Shown: positions 18,132 to 29,109 of the stretch, piece after piece
Numbering within the stretch: position 1 is the stretch's first letter
Layout of the letters: each line of letters opens with the position of its first letter
Assembly: GCA_963779515.1 (NCBI GenBank)
Contig: CAVZYN010000002.1
Span: 186,001 to 250,000, forward strand
Reading direction: 5' to 3'
From: CAVZYN01 sp963779515
GTDB lineage: Bacteria; Pseudomonadota; Alphaproteobacteria; Rhizobiales; Hyphomicrobiaceae
DNA: 64,000 nt
Translations under genes and position numbers: made by a program
The notes under the pieces: generated by a model
Databases searched by the model: none
Told to the model about the DNA's origin: nothing
Seen by the model: the letters and a program-made list of their open reading frames with translations, nothing else

Positions 18132-19343
18132 ATGTCCACCGGTTCATTTCCGACGCTCGCTTCGGCCTGGATTTCGGCGCATGCCGCCGATCAAGTGTTA
18201 TTGGCGTTGCTGCCGCTGTTGCTGACGGTCTCGGGCGCGGATGCCACGACCGTGAGCCTCGTGGTCGCGGCGCATTCGGCCGCGTGGCTGATTGTGTCAC
18301 TGCCTGTCGGGGCCTATGCGGACGCACTGCCGCGCCGCCAGATCATGCGCGCTGGCGCAATTGCGATCATTGCCGGCGCGACAACGGGCGCGGGGGCGAT
18401 GGCCATGGGAGGCGCGTCCGCAGCCGTCCTCGGGCTCGTGTCGTTCCTGGTCGCGGCCGGCGTGGTGATGATCGTTCTCAGCGCATTCGCGCTGCTGCCG
18501 CGCTTCATCGCGCGTCCGGACCTGGCGCGCTCCAATGCCGTCTTGGAGTTCGGGCGCGCGCTCACGTGCGTGATAGCGCCGCTCGTTGTGGCATATCTCG
18601 TTGCGCGCGGGGCGAGTGTCGTCGCTTTTGGATTGGCGCTGCTCGGTGGGATCGCGGCCTTGTTGGCGACAGCGCAATTGCCAGCCGAGCCGCCGGCAAC
18701 GTCGGCGGCGCTGCCGATGATGCAGGCGATCCGTGAGGGCGCGGCGTTTGTGGCGCGCGAACCGTTGCTGCGCGCCATCGCACTCTGTGCCATCGCTTGG
18801 AACTCGGCGTTCTTCGCGCTGACGGCGGTGTTTGCGCCCTATGCGATGAAAGACCTCGGCATGAGCGTCGAGGAGGTTGGCTCAGCGTGGTCGATCTATG
18901 GCGCGGGGCTGGTTCTTGGCGCATTGGCGGCGCCGATCATGATCGCGCGGCTGCCGACGGGCTGGATGTTTGCCTTCGGGCCAGCGATGTCGGGGCTTGG
19001 GATCGCGCTCATGGTCGCGCTGGCACGCCCGGGCGTCGTCTGGCCGATTTGGATCGGGTTCTTCTCGCTCGGGTTTGGGCCGATGACGTGGCTGGTGCTG
19101 CAGACGAGCGTCCGGCAGATCGTGACGCCGAACGCCTTGCTTGGCCGCGTCGGCGCAGTGATCACCACGGCGATTTATGGCGTGCGCCCGCTTGGGGCGT
19201 TGCTCGCTGCCACTGTCGCCGCGCAGTTTGGCAGTGGCGGCGCGTTGTGGCTGGCGGCGGGCTTGTTCCTGATTTCGATGCTGGCGATTTTGGTGTCTCC
19301 GGCCGTGCGTCTCTCCGCCATGCCGAAGCCGGCAGGGGTTTGA
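18132..19343 (+). CDS. MFS transporter
   Basis: This is a 403-residue inner-membrane protein with about 12 helices in two six-helix halves. The loop between helices 2 and 3 carries the MFS motif-A remnant VGAYADALPRRQIM. The type resembles enterobactin-exporter/drug-efflux-like MFS permeases. It is divergent from mntH and shares a 151-base gap containing the Fur/Mur palindrome, so metal-linked control of both genes is possible, though the palindrome sits nearer mntH. Substrate unknown. Confidence 0.88.
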   Translation: MSTGSFPTLASAWISAHAADQVLLALLPLLLTVSGADATTVSLVVAAHSAAWLIVSLPVGAYADALPRRQIMRAGAIAIIAGATTGAGAMAMGGASAAVLGLVSFLVAAGVVMIVLSAFALLPRFIARPDLARSNAVLEFGRALTCVIAPLVVAYLVARGASVVAFGLALLGGIAALLATAQLPAEPPATSAALPMMQAIREGAAFVAREPLLRAIALCAIAWNSAFFALTAVFAPYAMKDLGMSVEEVGSAWSIYGAGLVLGALAAPIMIARLPTGWMFAFGPAMSGLGIALMVALARPGVVWPIWIGFFSLGFGPMTWLVLQTSVRQIVTPNALLGRVGAVITTAIYGVRPLGALLAATVAAQFGSGGALWLAAGLFLISMLAILVSPAVRLSAMPKPAGV

Positions 19344-19562
19344 TGAGGGCAGTCGGTAGTCGGCCGTAACGAGGGCGGCCGACATAGTGCCGACAGGGCA
19401 GCCAAACAGGAATGCCGCTGAGCGCCGCCGCTGAGGCGCATGCATTTTCTGCGATGAATGTTTGATCCTATTGCCGGCGGCCTGCCTGCCCGCTGGTGGC
19501 GCGGGGGCTGACACGTGTGGCGCTTGACGGCGGCGGCGGGGTTCCGTTATGTCGATGAGACG

Positions 19563-19620
19563 TCGTGGTGATTTGGCCGGCCGGCTTGCAGCCACGTAAA
19601 ACAACTCGCTAAATGGCCGC
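19563..19620 (+). promoter_or_regulatory. SAM-II riboswitch
   Basis: The sequence follows the SAM-II (metA motif) consensus. A 5' P1 strand GTGGTGATTTG is followed by a GC-rich segment, then GGCTTGCAGCCAC closing P1, an A-rich linker (GTAAAACAA) and the pseudoknot strand CGCTAAA. SAM-II RNAs are found in alphaproteobacteria upstream of metA/metX genes, where S-adenosylmethionine binding lowers expression. It lies about 80 bases ahead of metX, with a Rho-independent terminator between, suggesting transcriptional attenuation. Confidence 0.92.
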
Positions 19621-19640
19621 GCGCACCCGGATTTCGGCGG

Positions 19641-19686
19641 GGCCCGGCCAGATTGGCGGGCGAGCCGGGCCGGGTTTTTTGTTTTT
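19641..19686 (+). terminator. Rho-independent terminator in metX leader
   Basis: Arms GGCCCGGC (19641-19648) and GCCGGGCC (19664-19671) form a strong GC hairpin, followed by GGG and a T-rich tract (TTTTTTGTTTTT). It lies between the SAM-II aptamer and the metX start, so it is the probable expression platform. Confidence 0.85.
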
Positions 19687-19702
19687 GGAGCGCGACATCG
19701 GA

Positions 19703-20921
19703 ATGACGGGTGAGACGGCCAAGACGATCGAGCATGGGGACGCGGGGGTGCTGTCGGCGCGCTTGCGAGAAGCGCAGCGGCCGTCGAGCCTCGTGGTGGA
19801 TTTTCCAGCGGATCAACCGCTGCGGCTCGATTGCCAGCAGGATCTCGGTCCGTTTTCGATCGCCTATCAGACCTATGGCGCGCTGAACGCAGAAAAATCC
19901 AATGCGATCCTGGTGTGCCACGCGCTGACGGGCGACCAGCACGTCGCCAACGAGAACCCGGTGACCGGCAAGCCCGGATGGTGGGAAACGCTTATCGGGC
20001 TGGGTAAACCGATCGACACCAAACGGTTCTTTGTAATCTGCGCGAATATTCTTGGCGGCTGCATGGGCTCGACGGGGCCCGCTTCACTGAACCCGAAAAC
20101 GGGAAAGCCCTACGGCGTCGATTTTCCGGTCATCACAGTCGGCGACATGGTCGATGCACAGGTGCGGCTGATCGATCATCTCGGCATCCGGCAACTGTTC
20201 TCGGTGGTCGGCGGTTCGATGGGCGGTATGCAGGTGCTCGAATGGGCGGCGCGGTATCCGGAGCGCGTTTACACAGCGATGCCGATCGCGACGGCTGCTT
20301 GGCATTCGGCGCAGAACATCGCGTTTCACGAGGTTGGGCGGCAAGCGGTGATGGCGGATCCCGACTGGTGTGGCGGGCACTACCACGACTTCGAGAAAGT
20401 GCCGAAGAATGGGCTCGCTGTCGCCCGCATGGCGGCGCACATCACGTATCTGTCGGAAGAAGCGTTGCAACGCAAGTTCGGGCGCAATCTGCAGGATCGC
20501 GTGGAGAAAACCTTCACCTTCAACGCGGATTTCCAGATCGAGAGTTATCTGCGCCATCAAGGTTCGACGTTCGTCGATCGGTTCGACGCCAACAGCTATC
20601 TCTACATCACGCGGGCGATGGACTACTTCGATCTGAAGGCCGAATACAACGATGTGCTGGCGAATGCGTTTCGCGGGACAACGACGCGGTTTTGCGTGAT
20701 CTCGTTCACCAGCGACTGGCTGTATCCGACGCGGGAGAGCCGCGCGATCGTGCAGGCGCTTGAATGCGGTGGCGGCGAATGTCTCGTTTGTCGAGATCGA
20801 AAGCGACAAGGGGCACGATGCGTTTCTGCTGGAGGAGCCGGAGCTGTTCGCGACCGTCACGGGGTTCTTGAAGGCGAATGCGGATCGGCGCGGCATTGCA
20901 GCGGCGGGAGCCAATGTGTGA
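19703..20921 (+). CDS. metX: Homoserine O-acetyltransferase MetX, one frameshift
   Basis: MetX acylates L-homoserine for methionine synthesis and has an alpha/beta-hydrolase fold. It has the nucleophile elbow GGSMGGMQ, the conserved HALTGDQHVANE stretch and the final catalytic His in ESDKGHDAFLLEEPELF. I chose the ATG at 19703 because it follows GGAG (19687-19690) and lies after the leader terminator. The frame breaks at 20759-20762: GCGCTTGAATGCG should read GCG-CTG-AAT-GCG, one T fewer, after which the C-terminus continues normally to the stop at 20919-20921. Full length is about 405 residues. metW follows, as in many alphaproteobacteria. Confidence 0.93.
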
Positions 20922-20957
20922 TGCAGAAATCCGCTCCGACCCGCCGCTGAGCGAGCC

Positions 20958-21583
20958 ATGGCCAAGTCCACGAGCATCGCGTCGATCATGTGCTGATCGC
21001 GAAAATGATCCGGCCGGGATCGCGCGTGATCGATATCGGCTGCGGCGACGGGGCGTTGTTGCGGCTGCTGAGCGAGACCAAGGACATCGATGCGCGCGGC
21101 GTCGAGATCAGCCGCGAGCGCGTCAATCGCGTGCGTGGCGCAGGGGCTTTCGGTGATTCAGGGCGATGCGGATCGAGATCTCGCGAACTATCCGGATCAG
21201 GCATTCGATTATGCGGTGCTGTCGCTGACGATCCAGGCGACGCGGAACCCGAAGACGGTGCTACGAGAATTTGTTGCGGATCGGGCGGCGCGCGATCGTG
21301 TCGTTCCCGAATTTCGGGCATTGGCAGGTGCGGACGCGGCTGGTGCTTACGGGGCGGATGCCGGTGACGGAACATCTGCCAGATCAGTGGTACGAAAGCC
21401 CGAACGCGCATTTGTGCACGATCAAGGATTTCGCGGATCTGTGCCGGCATGTGGGCGCGAAGGTGGAGCGCGGGTGTCGCGTTCAATGCGTCGGGTCAGC
21501 AACTCGGCACTTGGATGCCGCTGACGGTGCACAACCTGATGGCCGAGAAGGCCGTGTTCATGATGACGCTGCGTCGCGATTAG
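20958..21583 (+). CDS. metW: MetW methyltransferase-like protein, four frameshifts
   Basis: MetW is a small SAM-methyltransferase-fold protein that works with MetX in homoserine acylation. The pieces read MAKS(H)EHRVDHVLIAKMIRPG, then the SAM motif VIDIGCGDGALLRLL, then FDYAVLSLTIQATRNPKTVLRE, then RRAIVSFPNFGHWQVR, then LTGRMPVTEHLPDQWYESPN, and an end at TAG 21581-21583. To join them one must correct four single-base changes: a missing C near 20967, an extra C near 21128, an extra T near 21271 and an extra G near 21473. Each correction restores family sequence, so these look like sequencing errors rather than decay. About 208 residues when repaired. Confidence 0.85.
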
Positions 21584-22321
21584 TATCGCGATTGGATGTA
21601 TTCGCGGTCGCCAATTGACGGACGGCGCGTGCGGGGGCGACCTTGCCGACAACGGCGTGCAGTTCCTTGCGGGCTTCGACCATCAAGACACCGGCAAAGC
21701 CCGGAGAGATTCGACTGCCGATGCGCTCAAAGCCATTGGCCCAGCGGGCGACGATCGGGCGGTCGATGGGCGGCACGTGCAGGGCCGATGGTCCAATCGA
21801 GCGGCGTGAACATCGCATCGTTCAGAAGCTTTTCGAGTTGTCCGCGAGTGTAGGGACGGCCATGGCCGAACGGCGTGCGATCGGTGCGCGCCCACATGCT
21901 GCGGCGATTGGGGACGATGAGCAGCACGCGGCCTTCGGGGGCAAGCACGCGCCAGATCTCGCGCAGCAGCGGGCGCGCGCTTTCGGTGGTTTCGAGGCAG
22001 TGCACCGCGAGCAGCCGGTCAACGACGCCGTCCGGTAGCGGCAGCGTGTCGTCGTCGACCATGACGCTGTGGATTGGTCCACTCGTGGGCCAGACGAGCG
22101 CGCCTTGGCCCGCGGGCATCAGCGCGCCAAGGCGCAAGGCTTCGCCGCGGAACGAGCCGAGATAGGGTGTGGCAAAGCCGAGACCCATGACGGTCTGGCC
22201 CTTCGACGCGTCGCCAACGGGCGCGAATGCGCTGGGCGAGCTGCCGCCGGACCACGGTGCCAAGGTGGCCCGCGTAGAAGTTCCGAAGCTCGACAACGTC
22301 CAAGTGCATGGGTGTCAGCAA
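21558..22321 (-). CDS. SAM-dependent methyltransferase, two frameshifts
   Basis: Repaired, this is about 253 residues, starting MLTPMHLDVVELRNFYAGHLG. It is a class I methyltransferase of the kind usually found beside gloB in alphaproteobacteria. Recognisable parts are VMGLGFATPYLGSF (SAM-binding motif I region), DDDTLPLPDGVVDRLLAVHCLE (motif IV) and LREIWRVLAPEGRVLLIVPNRRSMWAR (motif V-VI). Breaks fall near 22213-22220 and near 21779-21790. The end overlaps the metW end by 26 bases in convergent orientation. It is divergent from gloB. The methyl acceptor is unknown. Confidence 0.75.
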
Positions 22322-22441
22322 CTCGATCTGCGATCTTAGCGTAGACTATAGCGTTTTGGCGCTCAGGGTTGAATTCAAGGCGACGGCTGTTACGGTGCCG
22401 CTGAAATCGATGCAAATGACCGCAATAACGGGAGTGTTCCG

Positions 22442-23217
22442 ATGGCAAAACTCGAGATTCATCAATTCAGCTGCCTGTCGGACAACTTCGGCGTGCTCAT
22501 TCATGACGCCGAAGCGGGCGTCACGGCGTCGATCGACGCGCCGGAAACCAAGGCGGTCGAGGCGGCCTTGAAGGAGAAGGGCTGGACGACTAACGCATAT
22601 CCTGACGACGCATCATCACGCCGATCATACCGACGGGAATTTGGACGCTGAAGAGCGGTTCACGGGGTGCAAAATCATAGGTCCGAAGGGCGAAGCGGCG
22701 AAGATCCCGGGCATCGATCAGACCGTCAGTGAAGGGCGATGCGTTCGCGTTCGGCGGGTTCAAGGTGCATGTACTGGAGACGCCGGGGCATACGGCCGGG
22801 CATATCACGTTTTGGATTCCGGCGGCGGGCGTGGCGTTCGTCGGCGATACGGTGTTTGCGATGGGTTGCGGGCGCGTGATCGAAGGCACGATGGAGCAGA
22901 TGTGGTCGTCGGTGTCGAAGATCGCCAAGTTGCCGCCGGCAACGCGGCTCTATTGCGGGCACGAATACACGATGTCGAATGCGAAATTCGCGCTGACGAT
23001 CGAGCCCGAGAATGCGGCGCTGCGCAAGCGCGTCGAGGAGGTGGCGGCGTTGCGGGCGGCGGGTAAGCCAACGTTGCCGACGCGCGTTGACATCGAACTC
23101 GAGACCAATCCGTTCCTGCGGGCGCAGGTGCCGGCGGTGCGCAACATCTGGGGCTCGAAAGAGCACAAGGATTGGCAGGTTTTCGCCGAAATCCGCGAGC
23201 GGAAAAACCGAGCATGA
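22442..23217 (+). CDS. gloB: Hydroxyacylglutathione hydrolase-like (glyoxalase II), two frameshifts
   Basis: Glyoxalase II hydrolyses S-lactoylglutathione to lactate in methylglyoxal detoxification. The protein begins MAKLEIHQFSCLSDNFGVLIHD. The metallo-beta-lactamase metal motif THHHADHTDGN is present, then ETPGHTAGHITFW, GDTVFAMGCGR and CGHEYTMSNAKFA supply further metal and substrate ligands. Frames break near 22589-22592 and at 22734-22736 (GAAGGGCGAT should be GAAGGCGAT). Repaired length is about 258 residues, the normal size. A good ribosome site (GGGAG) lies at 22429-22433. Its stop overlaps the start of the next gene by ATGA. Confidence 0.9.
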
Positions 23218-23639
23218 CGGCGGACGAGATCATCCGGCTGCTGGACCTGCAACCGCATCCGGAGGGTGGGTATTTTCGCGAGACGTTTCGGGATCGGCGC
23301 GTGGTCGACGGTGGACGCGCGGCATCGACGGCGATCTATTTTCTGCTGGCAGAGGCGAACGCTCGCGCTGGCACAAAGTCGATGCGGCGGAGATCTGGCA
23401 TTGGTATGCGGGGGCGCCATTGGCGCTTGGGGATCGCCGGCGCCGGTTCCGGCAAGCGGGTGGTGAGGCTTGGCAACGATCTCGCTGCTGGCGCGGTGCC
23501 GCAGGCGGTCGTGCCGGCGGACGCGTGGCAGCAGGCCGAAAGCCTGGGAGATTGGACGCTGGTTGGCTGCACGGTTGCGCCAGGATTTGAGTTTTCGGCG
23601 TTCGTGATAGCCGAGCAGGGTTTCGAGCCCGGCGCTTGA
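23214..23639 (+). CDS. Cupin_5 (DUF985) family protein, two frameshifts
   Basis: Repaired, this is about 141 residues of the RmlC-like DUF985 cupin family. Diagnostic stretches are LQPHPEGGYFRETFRD, STAIYFLLAEGERSRWHKVDAAE and EIWHWYAGAPLALG. The His, Glu and Trp pattern is kept, but biochemical function in the family is unsettled. Frames break near 23354 (one G missing in GAGGCGAAC) and 23438-23441 (one G too many in TTGGGGATC). The gene is translationally coupled to gloB. Nothing recognisable lies in the 245 bases after it. Confidence 0.8.
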   Translation: MTADEIIRLLDLQPHPEGGYFRETFRDRRVVDGGRAASTAIYFLLAEANARAGTKSMRRRSGIGMRGRHWRLGIAGAGSGKRVVRLGNDLAAGAVPQAVVPADAWQQAESLGDWTLVGCTVAPGFEFSAFVIAEQGFEPGA

Positions 23640-23884
23640 CCATGTTTTCGAATCGGTATTCGAGAAGAGTGCGGAGCGGCCGCGCGACGCACGACGATTT
23701 GTCCACGCGTTGTACCCAGCTAATTTTTGCATTAAAACATTGAATTATAACGTGAAATATTGTGATTGTGGACCGGCGAGGCTCCGATGCGCTTGTCGCA
23801 AGTCCCCAACTCATAAAGATTGCGTCGCTAAGTGGGCCGTCGGCATGCGCTTTTGGGGCCGAGGCAGAGCGGGGACGATCAGAA

Positions 23885-25876
23885 ATGCAGCGGAATAACG
23901 CCGGACCATGGCTCAGCGCAGTGTTCGTTGACTACGACAACATCTATTTGTCGTTGAAGCGCAAAAACGAAGAAGCGGCGAAGCGTTTTGCCAAGGACGC
24001 AAACGGTTGGCTGCGCGCGATGGAGAACTGGTGCGCTGATCACGGCGACGAACGGTCATGATTCCCGATGGCCGCCGCCGCATCGTGATGAACCGATGCT
24101 ACGGCAATCCGGTGCCGCGCCGCAATGCGCACGACAGCTCGACGGATATGAGCTCGTTCCCGTTCGTGCGGCATCACTTCCTGCGCGCGGGCTTCGAAGT
24201 CGTCGATTGCCCGCCGCTTGACGGCGCAGCTCAAGAATTCGTCCGACATCCGGATGGTGATGGATGTGCGCGATTATCTTGACCCACGATACATATTTCG
24301 ACGAATTCATCATTCTGTCGGGTGACGCGGACTTCACGCCATTGCTGCATCGGCTGCGTGCGCACGCGCGGCGTACGGTTGTGTTCGCGAACGACTACAC
24401 GGCGGCGCCTTACACCGCGATCAGCGACGGCGAGATCCGCGAGTCGGATTTGATTGCCGCATTGCTCGGTGGTGCACGGCCGCAGATCGAGGTGGCGACG
24501 ACGATGGTGGCGCCGAAACTCGGCCCGATCGAGGGCACGAACTCACGCCGCACCGTTGGTGCCGGTGCAGGCGCAAGACAATGCCCATGGTGCCGCAACA
24601 GACGCAGATCGACGAGGTTCGGCGCCAGATCATCGGCGAAGTTGTTGCTGCCGTGCGTGCGGCTGCAGGGCCGGTGCCGCTCGAGGCGCTGGCGGATCGC
24701 GCACTGCGCGCGGTCGGCCATGACAAGACGATCGGCACGAGTTGGGGCGGTTCGGGTAGTTTCCGCGAATTGCTGCGGCAGAGCTTGCCGCAGGACATCC
24801 GGCTAGCGGACGATCCGCCGTATCATGCGATCGATCTGACGAAACCGGTTGTGGCAGCGGCGCCTTTCGTGCAACCGCAACCTGTCGTGCAGCGGCCGGC
24901 GGTTCAGCGGGTCGAGCCGCGCACGGTGCCCGCCGTGACCACGGTGGCGCCAGCGGCTCCCGCGCCCGTCTATCATGCGCCAGCCGCGCCTGTTCATGTT
25001 CCGGCACCGCCAACGGCGGCGTCAGTCCTTGATGCGCCGCAGAGCTATGTCCCGCCCGTGCGTCATGACACCGTGCGGCAGGAGTTTGTCGAGCGTGGCG
25101 CGCCGGCAGCTGTGGCGCCACCTGCGCCGCCCAAGGCTCAACCGGCGTCGCCACAAGCATCGGCACCGCCAGCACGGCAGGCCTATCAGAGCCCATCGTT
25201 CGGTGGCCGTCATCGCGGTATCGATGCATCGGCCTTGTCGATGCAGACACTGACCAAGATCCAAGATGCCTGTCAGGCGCCGCGCCTGGCCCCCGGCGAT
25301 TATCGCGTGTTGTTCGATGTGATGGCGACCGAGATCAGCGAGAACCATCTCTCGGGATCGCAGACGCTGGCGAACATCTCCGAGCGGGCGCGCGAGAAAG
25401 GTGTCGAGATCGGCCGCGAGGACGTGCGCTTCGTGCTCGAAGTCGTGAGCGAGGCGGATCCCTGGTTCGAACAGGGCGTCTCGGCGACGGTGTTCGCAGG
25501 GCGGTTCCGCAATTTCGTGGTTGCGCGCTGCCGCAGCCAGGGCCTCAATCTCTCGGCGGATGAACTCGATCTGATCGATGCGGTGTTCGTTGGCGCCGGT
25601 CCGATCGCGCCGTTGCGCGCCGCACCGGTGCAACAGTCGCAGCAGCCAGCGCCGGTTCAAGTGCAAGCACCGGCTGCCGTTCCGGCGCCGGTGGTTGAGC
25701 GCCGGCAAGCGGCTCCTGCGCCAGCGGTCCCGCCTCAACCGGAGCGCCGCTCGCGCTGGTGGTCACTAGAGGAGGGTCGCCAGCACGTGGCTGAGCAGCG
25801 CCAGCCGCAAGCCGCCGCCGCGGAAGAGACGGGCGATGATTTCCCACGTATCATCCGGTCGCGGTTGCGCGGCTGA
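23885..25876 (+). CDS. NYN domain / OST-HTH (LOTUS) protein, several frameshifts
   Basis: Repaired length is about 660 residues. An N-terminal NYN (PIN-like) nuclease domain shows AVFVDYDNIYLSL, then SSDIRMVMDVRDYLTHDTYFDEFIILSGDADFTPLL and VFANDYTAAPY, with the conserved acidic residues. A LOTUS/OST-HTH domain follows (QIDEVRRQIIGEVVAAVRAAAGPVPLEALADRAL onwards), then a long Pro/Gln/Val-rich linker, then a second conserved C-terminal domain (LTKIQDACQAPRLAPGDYRVLFDVMATEI onwards) and a polar tail. NYN plus OST-HTH proteins are thought to bind or cut RNA. Breaks lie near 24050, 24218, 24279, 24550 and 24577. Two of them are CTTG where CTG is expected. Confidence 0.8.
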
Positions 25877-25900
25877 GATCGGTCTTGGCTGATCGAATGC

Positions 25901-25928
25901 AAAACGCCCCGCTATCGGGGCGTTTTTT
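25901..25928. terminator. Bidirectional Rho-independent terminator
   Basis: Perfect 10-base arms AAAACGCCCC and GGGGCGTTTT flank the loop GCTATC, with T-tracts on both strands. It serves the NYN gene on the plus strand and the convergent EamA gene on the minus strand. The EamA stop codon (25912-25914) lies inside the loop, so the hairpin overlaps its last codons. Confidence 0.93.
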
Positions 25929-26842
25929 GCTGTCGGCTGGCGTCTGCGCTGAGCGTGTCTTTGGCGGCAAGGAGCGCGCCGCAGGTGATGAGAACCGCCG
26001 CAAGCCAAAGATTGGCTGTGAGCGTCCCGAGGCCGAACGCGGCGAGCAGAACCGTGGACAACAACGGCGTTGCGTATGAGGCGACGCCGAGAAAGCGCAT
26101 GTCCCCGTGCTTCATTCCGTCGTCCCAGAGATAGAACGCGAGGCCGACGGGCCCAAGGCCAAGACCGAGGATCGCGAGCCAGGCGCTGGTGCTGCCCGGC
26201 GTGACCCAAGTCTCGAGTGCGAGATGGAGCATCAGCGCACCGATGGCGGTGGCGGCGCAGCTGCCGATCACCGCAATACTGGGGACGTTGGCGAAGAGGC
26301 GAGAGCCGACGGAGTAGCTCGACCAGATCAAGGCGGCGGCGAAAGCGAGACCGTAGCCGAGCAGACTTACGGCAGCAGACGTCGCCGGCCGGCCGGTCAG
26401 GATCAGCGCCGTGCCGGCAAACCCGAGCAGGCTGCCGGTGATTTGGAACCAGGCGAGGCGCTTGCCGCCGAGATGAGCGGGGAGCCATGCGGAGAAGACG
26501 ACGATCAGAAGCGGCCAGAGATAAATGATGAGGCTGGCTTCGACGGGCGGGGTGTTCTGGAGTGCAAAGAAATAGCACACATGAAAAGCGAGAAGGCCGT
26601 AGACGCCGAGTGCCCAGGCGCCGGCTGGGACGCTGCGCAAGCCCCTGAGACTTTGGCCGGTCATGCGCGCCCAAACGAGTTCCAACCAGCGTGCCGACGG
26701 CGAACGTCATGGCGGCGAGCTGGAAGGGTGGGATTTTGGCCTGGGCTCCGGCGAGGGCTGTCAGGCTGGCGAGCGCCGCCCACAAGGTTGCGGCGCCGAG
26801 GCCCCGGAGCGTTGCCGAGCGGCTCTCTAAGGCGGGGATCAT
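25912..26842 (-). CDS. EamA/DMT-family permease, one frameshift
   Basis: Repaired length is about 310 residues, with two EamA repeats and ten hydrophobic helices. The N-terminal piece (LRGLGAATLWAALASLTALAGAQAKIPPFQ) is in one frame. The rest, including ASLIIYLWPLLIVVFSA and the second repeat VGLAFYLWDDGMKHGD, is in another. The break lies at about 26680-26686, where the coding strand reads CTGGTTGGAACTC. Removal of one T (CTG-GTG-GAA-CTC) or of one A restores a continuous protein. It is convergent with the NYN gene and follows phaA on the same strand. Probable metabolite exporter; substrate unknown. Confidence 0.82.
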
Positions 26843-26866
26843 GGCGATCTCGGGGGGCAGGAAAGA

Positions 26867-26897
26867 CGATCCCCGGCGCAGTCCGCGCCGGGGATCG
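26867..26897 (-). terminator. GC-rich hairpin downstream of phaA
   Basis: Perfect 13-base arms CGATCCCCGGCGC and GCGCCGGGGATCG enclose a 5-base loop. It lies between the thiolase stop and the EamA start. The following T-tract on the minus strand is weak (TCTTTCC), so it may only partly terminate or may protect the 3' end of the phaA mRNA. Confidence 0.6.
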
Positions 26898-26947
26898 CGT
26901 TGTCGACGTCGAACGGCGCGGCTTCAATCGCGCTGCACGCACATTTC

Positions 26948-28138
<1,191 letters not shown>

Positions 28139-28387
28139 CTAGGGGCTCCATTTTGGCCACTCCGGAGAGGGGCGGTTGGTGACGAGGAGGGCATTCTGGC
28201 GATCTGTTCTCTTCCCATACCAAGGTTATCTTCGCATCTGCAACCGCCTCGTATCGCGCCGCCGAGCGGGCATTTTTGGGCTTTGCGCCTAGAATTTACC
28301 CAAGAAACGTCTGGTGGAAGGAGGGCAGGGCGTGATAATCTTTCGCATTGCAATACAGATTTCGTGGTCCCTTTGATCGAGTGCAGC

Positions 28388-29107
28388 ATGCAGGAAAAAA
28401 TGGGTTCCGCGGTGGAAAAAAAAGAACCGGTCGTCATCAAGAAGTACGCGAACCGCCGGTTGTACAATACCGAGACGAGCACCTATGTCACGCTGGACGA
28501 CCTGGCGGCGATGGTGAAAGGCGAGCGCGACTTTGTCGTGTTCGACGCCAAGACGGGCGACGATCTTACACACTCGGTGTTGACACAGATCATTGTCGAA
28601 CAAGAAAGCCGGATGGGGAGCGAGACGCTGCTGCCGATCCCGTTCCTGCGGCAACTGATCCGCTTCTACGGCGACAGCATTCAGAAGATGGTGCCGAGCT
28701 ATCTGCAGGTCAGCATGGAATCGCTGACGCGCGAGCAGGAGCGCTATCGCAAGCAGTTCGCGAGCGCATTCACGCCGGTTGGCGCCTTCGAGGTCTACCA
28801 GGAGCAGGCGCGCAAGAACCTCGCGATGTTCGAGCAGGCGATGAGCATGTTCACGCCGTTCGGGCCGACGGCCGGGTCGAAGTCGTCGATGCCGCCGAAA
28901 GCGGGCGCAACGCAGCCGCAGCAGGCGACGCCGTCATCCCAGCACACGCCTGAGCCGCCGAAACCCGCAGCCGCTGGAGCGGCCGTCACAGCTGCGGCAA
29001 CGCCAGCTGCGACCTCTGCCGCCAAGGGCGATGACCTTGCAGAGCTCAAGGCACAGCTCGCCTCCATGAGCGCGAAGATCGAGAAGCTCTCGCGCGACCG
29101 CGGCTGA
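28388..29107 (+). CDS. phaR: Polyhydroxyalkanoate synthesis repressor PhaR
   Basis: PhaR binds DNA and PHB granules and represses phasin and PHA genes. The N-terminal DNA-binding domain is distinctive: IKKYANRRLYNTETSTYVTL. The PHB accumulation domain follows (LPIPFLRQLIRFYGDSIQ, YLQVSMESLTREQERYR, EQARKNLAMFEQAMSMF), then an Ala/Pro-rich linker and a short C-terminal coiled coil (LAELKAQLASMSAKIEKLS). I start at the ATG at 28388 (239 residues); the ATG at 28400 is an alternative. The ORF is open far upstream but the extension antisense to phaA is not coding. Its stop lies 2 bases from the convergent decarboxylase-like gene. Confidence 0.93.
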   Translation: MQEKMGSAVEKKEPVVIKKYANRRLYNTETSTYVTLDDLAAMVKGERDFVVFDAKTGDDLTHSVLTQIIVEQESRMGSETLLPIPFLRQLIRFYGDSIQKMVPSYLQVSMESLTREQERYRKQFASAFTPVGAFEVYQEQARKNLAMFEQAMSMFTPFGPTAGSKSSMPPKAGATQPQQATPSSQHTPEPPKPAAAGAAVTAAATPAATSAAKGDDLAELKAQLASMSAKIEKLSRDRG

Positions 29108-29109
29108 CC

